A stretch of 64,000 nt of DNA from Piscinibacter gummiphilus (GTDB lineage: Bacteria > Pseudomonadota > Gammaproteobacteria > Burkholderiales > Burkholderiaceae_C): positions 4,761,001 to 4,825,000 of the forward strand of contig NZ_CP136336.1 of assembly GCF_032681285.1 (NCBI RefSeq), written 5' to 3'. Below, piece after piece: positions 62,578-64,000 of the stretch (position 1 is its first letter; each line of letters begins with the position of its first letter). The notes beneath the pieces are model-generated. The model saw only the letters and a list, made by a program, of their open reading frames with translations, was not told where the DNA came from and did no database searches. A program made the position numbers and the translations under genes.

Positions 62578-63597
62578 ATGAAGAACGAACAACTCCCAGC
62601 GCTCGACCTCAAGGTCAAGCAGCCGCCCGTGCTCTTCGGCAAGACGCAGGCGTTGATCGCGAAGCTGGCCGATCGCCTGGGCGGCCCGCTGGTCACCTAC
62701 TGGAACGGCCCACGCGGCTCGGTGTGCAGCAACGACGTGATCGCGCTGCACCACGTGCTCGCGAAGCTCGGCCGCCACTCCGTGCTGTACCTCTTCCTCA
62801 AGTCGGACGGTGGCAGCGGCCAGACCTCGCTGCGCATCGTGAACCTGCTGCGCCAGCACTGCGATCGCCTCGTGGCGCTCATGCCGCTGGAATGCGCGTC
62901 CGCCGCGACGATGGTGGCGCTCGGCGCCGACGGCATCCAGATGGGCCCGACCGCCTACCTGACCGCTGTCGACACCTCGCTCAACCACCCGCTGTCGCCG
63001 GTCGACCGTGACAACGACCGCGTGAGCGTGAGCCTGAACGAGCTGCAGCGCGTGATCCGCCTGTGGCGCGAGCAGGAGGGCGAGCATCCGGAGAACGCGT
63101 ACAAGTCGCTGTTCCAGTACGTACACCCGCTCGTGATCGGCGCGGTGGACCGTGCGGAGTCACTGTCGATCATGCTGTGCCGCGAACTGCTGGCCTATCA
63201 CGTCACCGACGCCGAGAAGGCCGAGGCGATCGCGACGGCGCTGAACGGCAAGTACCCGTCGCACAGCTACCCCATCCTGCTCGACGAAGCGGTGAAGATG
63301 GGCCTCAAGGCCGAGCGCATGCCGCTGGAAGTCAACGCGATGCTGCTGCAGCTCAACAGCTTCTACAGCGAGATGGGCCAGAAGGCGACGACCGACTTCG
63401 ACGAGACGCATGCCCACAGCAATGAGATCCTGAACATCTGGGAGTCGACCGGTGCACAGGTCTACTACCAGCAGGACAAGGACTGGTTCTACCGCGCCGA
63501 AGAGCGCCGCTGGATCACGCTGAACGACAACAGCGGCTGGCGTCGCATCGAGCGCGTGGTCAAGCGCATCGTGCGTTCGGAACTCCACGTCGCGTAA
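62578..63597 (+). CDS. Serine dehydrogenase proteinase (SDH/ClpP-fold) protein
   Basis: This 339-residue protein of the ClpP/SppA superfamily resembles the SDH_sah serine dehydrogenase proteinases. The oxyanion strand is LFLKSDGGSGQTSLRIV near 80-96. The nucleophile serine is expected in ECASAATMVALGADGIQMGP, followed by the family's TAVDTSLNHP segment. No signal peptide is present, so it acts in the cytoplasm. A C-terminal part of about 120 residues is aromatic-rich and unassigned. The 48 bases to the HNH gene suggest one transcript. Confidence 0.85.
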   Translation: MKNEQLPALDLKVKQPPVLFGKTQALIAKLADRLGGPLVTYWNGPRGSVCSNDVIALHHVLAKLGRHSVLYLFLKSDGGSGQTSLRIVNLLRQHCDRLVALMPLECASAATMVALGADGIQMGPTAYLTAVDTSLNHPLSPVDRDNDRVSVSLNELQRVIRLWREQEGEHPENAYKSLFQYVHPLVIGAVDRAESLSIMLCRELLAYHVTDAEKAEAIATALNGKYPSHSYPILLDEAVKMGLKAERMPLEVNAMLLQLNSFYSEMGQKATTDFDETHAHSNEILNIWESTGAQVYYQQDKDWFYRAEERRWITLNDNSGWRRIERVVKRIVRSELHVA

Positions 63598-63604
63598 CGC
63601 AACC

Positions 63605-63629
63605 CGCCCCGGGCCACCGACCCGGGGCG
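63605..63629 (+). terminator. Hairpin after the protease gene
   Basis: Perfect 9-bp arms enclose a 7-base loop, starting 8 bases after the protease stop. Only a short TT follows, so termination may be partial. Confidence 0.5.
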
Positions 63630-63759
63630 TTCACGAATCTTCTGCGAACGGCGAACTGCTCACAGGCAGAGGTTCGGGCAAAGCCCTGCCTCGCCGGTGT
63701 GTCGCTGCCGGAGTGATCTGTCGTGGCGGCACATGCCGCACGCCGGTCGCAGGGGAAAT

Positions 63760-63812
63760 AGGCCATCGAATCGGTCGCACTGCGCCGGGTTCGACCCCCG
63801 GGTGGCCTGCCA
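63760..63812 (+). ncRNA. 53-nt tRNA-like element without normal D and anticodon arms
   Basis: The acceptor pairs over 7 bp (AGGCCAT/GTGGCCT, last pair T-G), with discriminator G and encoded CCA. The T-arm CCGGG-TTCGACC-CCCGG is intact. Only 18 bases connect the acceptor 5' strand to the T-stem, against about 41 in a normal tRNA; they can form just CGC-ACT-GCG. No anticodon can be assigned. It could be a truncated relic or a tRNA mimic. Confidence 0.5.
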
Positions 63813-63889
63813 ACTGGATAGCTCAGTCGGGTAGAGCAGCACATTTCCAATGTGTGGGTCGCGGGTTCGACTCCCGTTCCAAAACTCCA
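63812..63889 (+). tRNA. tRNA-Gly-like (TCC), degenerate acceptor stem
   Basis: D-stem GCTC/GAGC, anticodon arm GCACA-TTTCCAA-TGTGT (TCC) and T-arm GCGGG-TTCGACT-CCCGT are all well formed. The acceptor strands AACTGGA and TCCAAAA pair in only four positions. The 3' end reads CTCCA. It begins at the last base of the preceding tRNA-like element. Confidence 0.6.
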
Positions 63890-64000
63890 GAAACCGGTCG
63901 CAAGACCACCGCCGAACGTGGGGCCGCAAGGCCTCATCAGCGGCGGCAGCCCGCACGTGGGGCACGCGGGGTTCGCGTGCACGGCAAGCCGAGGCGCTCG

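Larger units (their letters stand above)
63598..64000 (+). other. Non-coding region with hairpins and degenerate tRNA-like elements
   Basis: I find no convincing gene here. A 9-bp hairpin CGCCCCGGG/CCCGGGGCG at 63605-63629 follows the protease stop. A long imperfect hairpin around 63650-63700 contains GGGC-AAA-GCCC, the same trinucleotide-loop hairpin seen in the tRNA-Cys insert. Two tRNA-like elements and a GGCC-GCAA-GGCC hairpin follow up to the window end. Confidence 0.6.

Noticed and set aside
63650..63700. A second tRNA with a T-loop insertion
   Set aside because: A GGTTCG followed by the same GGGC-AAA-GCCC hairpin is present, but no matching 3' T-stem and acceptor strand could be found.
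60783..64000. CRISPR array
   Set aside because: Repeated elements here are distinct tRNAs, not direct repeats with spacers, and no cas genes are present.
60783..64000. Integrated prophage or genomic island with attachment sites
   Set aside because: No integrase, recombinase or direct repeat of a tRNA 3' end is visible in the window, though the right edge is open.

Overview
The window is GC-rich chromosomal DNA from a Gram-negative betaproteobacterium. It is most likely a Burkholderiales member of the Rubrivivax/Methylibium/Leptothrix or Comamonadaceae type. This follows from the dense gene packing, the repeated Omp32-like trimeric porins, four orphan Bug-type (TctC-like) solute-binding proteins, and the styles of the LysR, GntR, LacI and TetR regulators. 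Genus-level placement is an inference, because no rRNA is present.

Region 1 (1-9617): a long minus-strand catabolic operon is divergent from a LysR regulator. In transcription order it reads Bug receptor, cytochrome P450, two porins, a polar-amino-acid-type ABC transporter (binding protein, permease, ATPase) and two 2-hydroxyacyl-CoA-dehydratase-family subunits, the second cut by the window edge. Region 2 (9686-14395): a small zinc-finger-like protein, then a minus-strand DNA repair unit of Ku, LigD and topoisomerase IB. Region 3 (14565-22522): a light-signalling cluster of heme oxygenase, bacteriophytochrome kinase, response regulator and hybrid kinase, with a convergent GGDEF/EAL protein.

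Region 4 (22713-33355): mixed metabolic and membrane genes. These are an acyl-CoA synthetase, a porin with a TetR regulator, a VOC protein, a TPR/HupE pair, a lipoprotein hydrolase and an AP2-like DNA-binding protein. Region 5 (33652-55130): an island for pectin or hexuronate oxidation. A pectate-lyase-like lipoprotein, TRAP and Bug receptors, uronate dehydrogenase, a lactonase, galactarate and glucarate dehydratases, an HpaI-type aldolase, tartronate semialdehyde reductase and glycerate kinase together can convert galacturonate or glucuronate to pyruvate plus 2-phosphoglycerate. GntR and LacI regulators accompany matching palindromes. Region 6 (55308-60013): ergothioneine genes egtD-egtB, a TetR/SDR pair and a trans-aconitate methyltransferase.

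Region 7 (60059-64000) is the most unusual part. It holds a Cro/CI-like repressor gene facing a small transcription unit, then an rRNA-type boxA, then an array of seven tRNA genes of different isotypes (Phe, Arg, Cys, Pro, His, Leu, Gln). An HNH endonuclease, a ClpP-fold serine-dehydrogenase-type protease and two more degenerate tRNA-like elements follow. Several of the tRNAs break near-invariant rules: G33 in Arg, A54 in Phe, no encoded CCA in His, a 69-nt structured insertion inside the Cys T-loop, and a 53-nt tRNA-like element without ordinary D and anticodon arms. This looks like an accessory RNA-based system rather than housekeeping tRNA supply, and it continues past the window edge.
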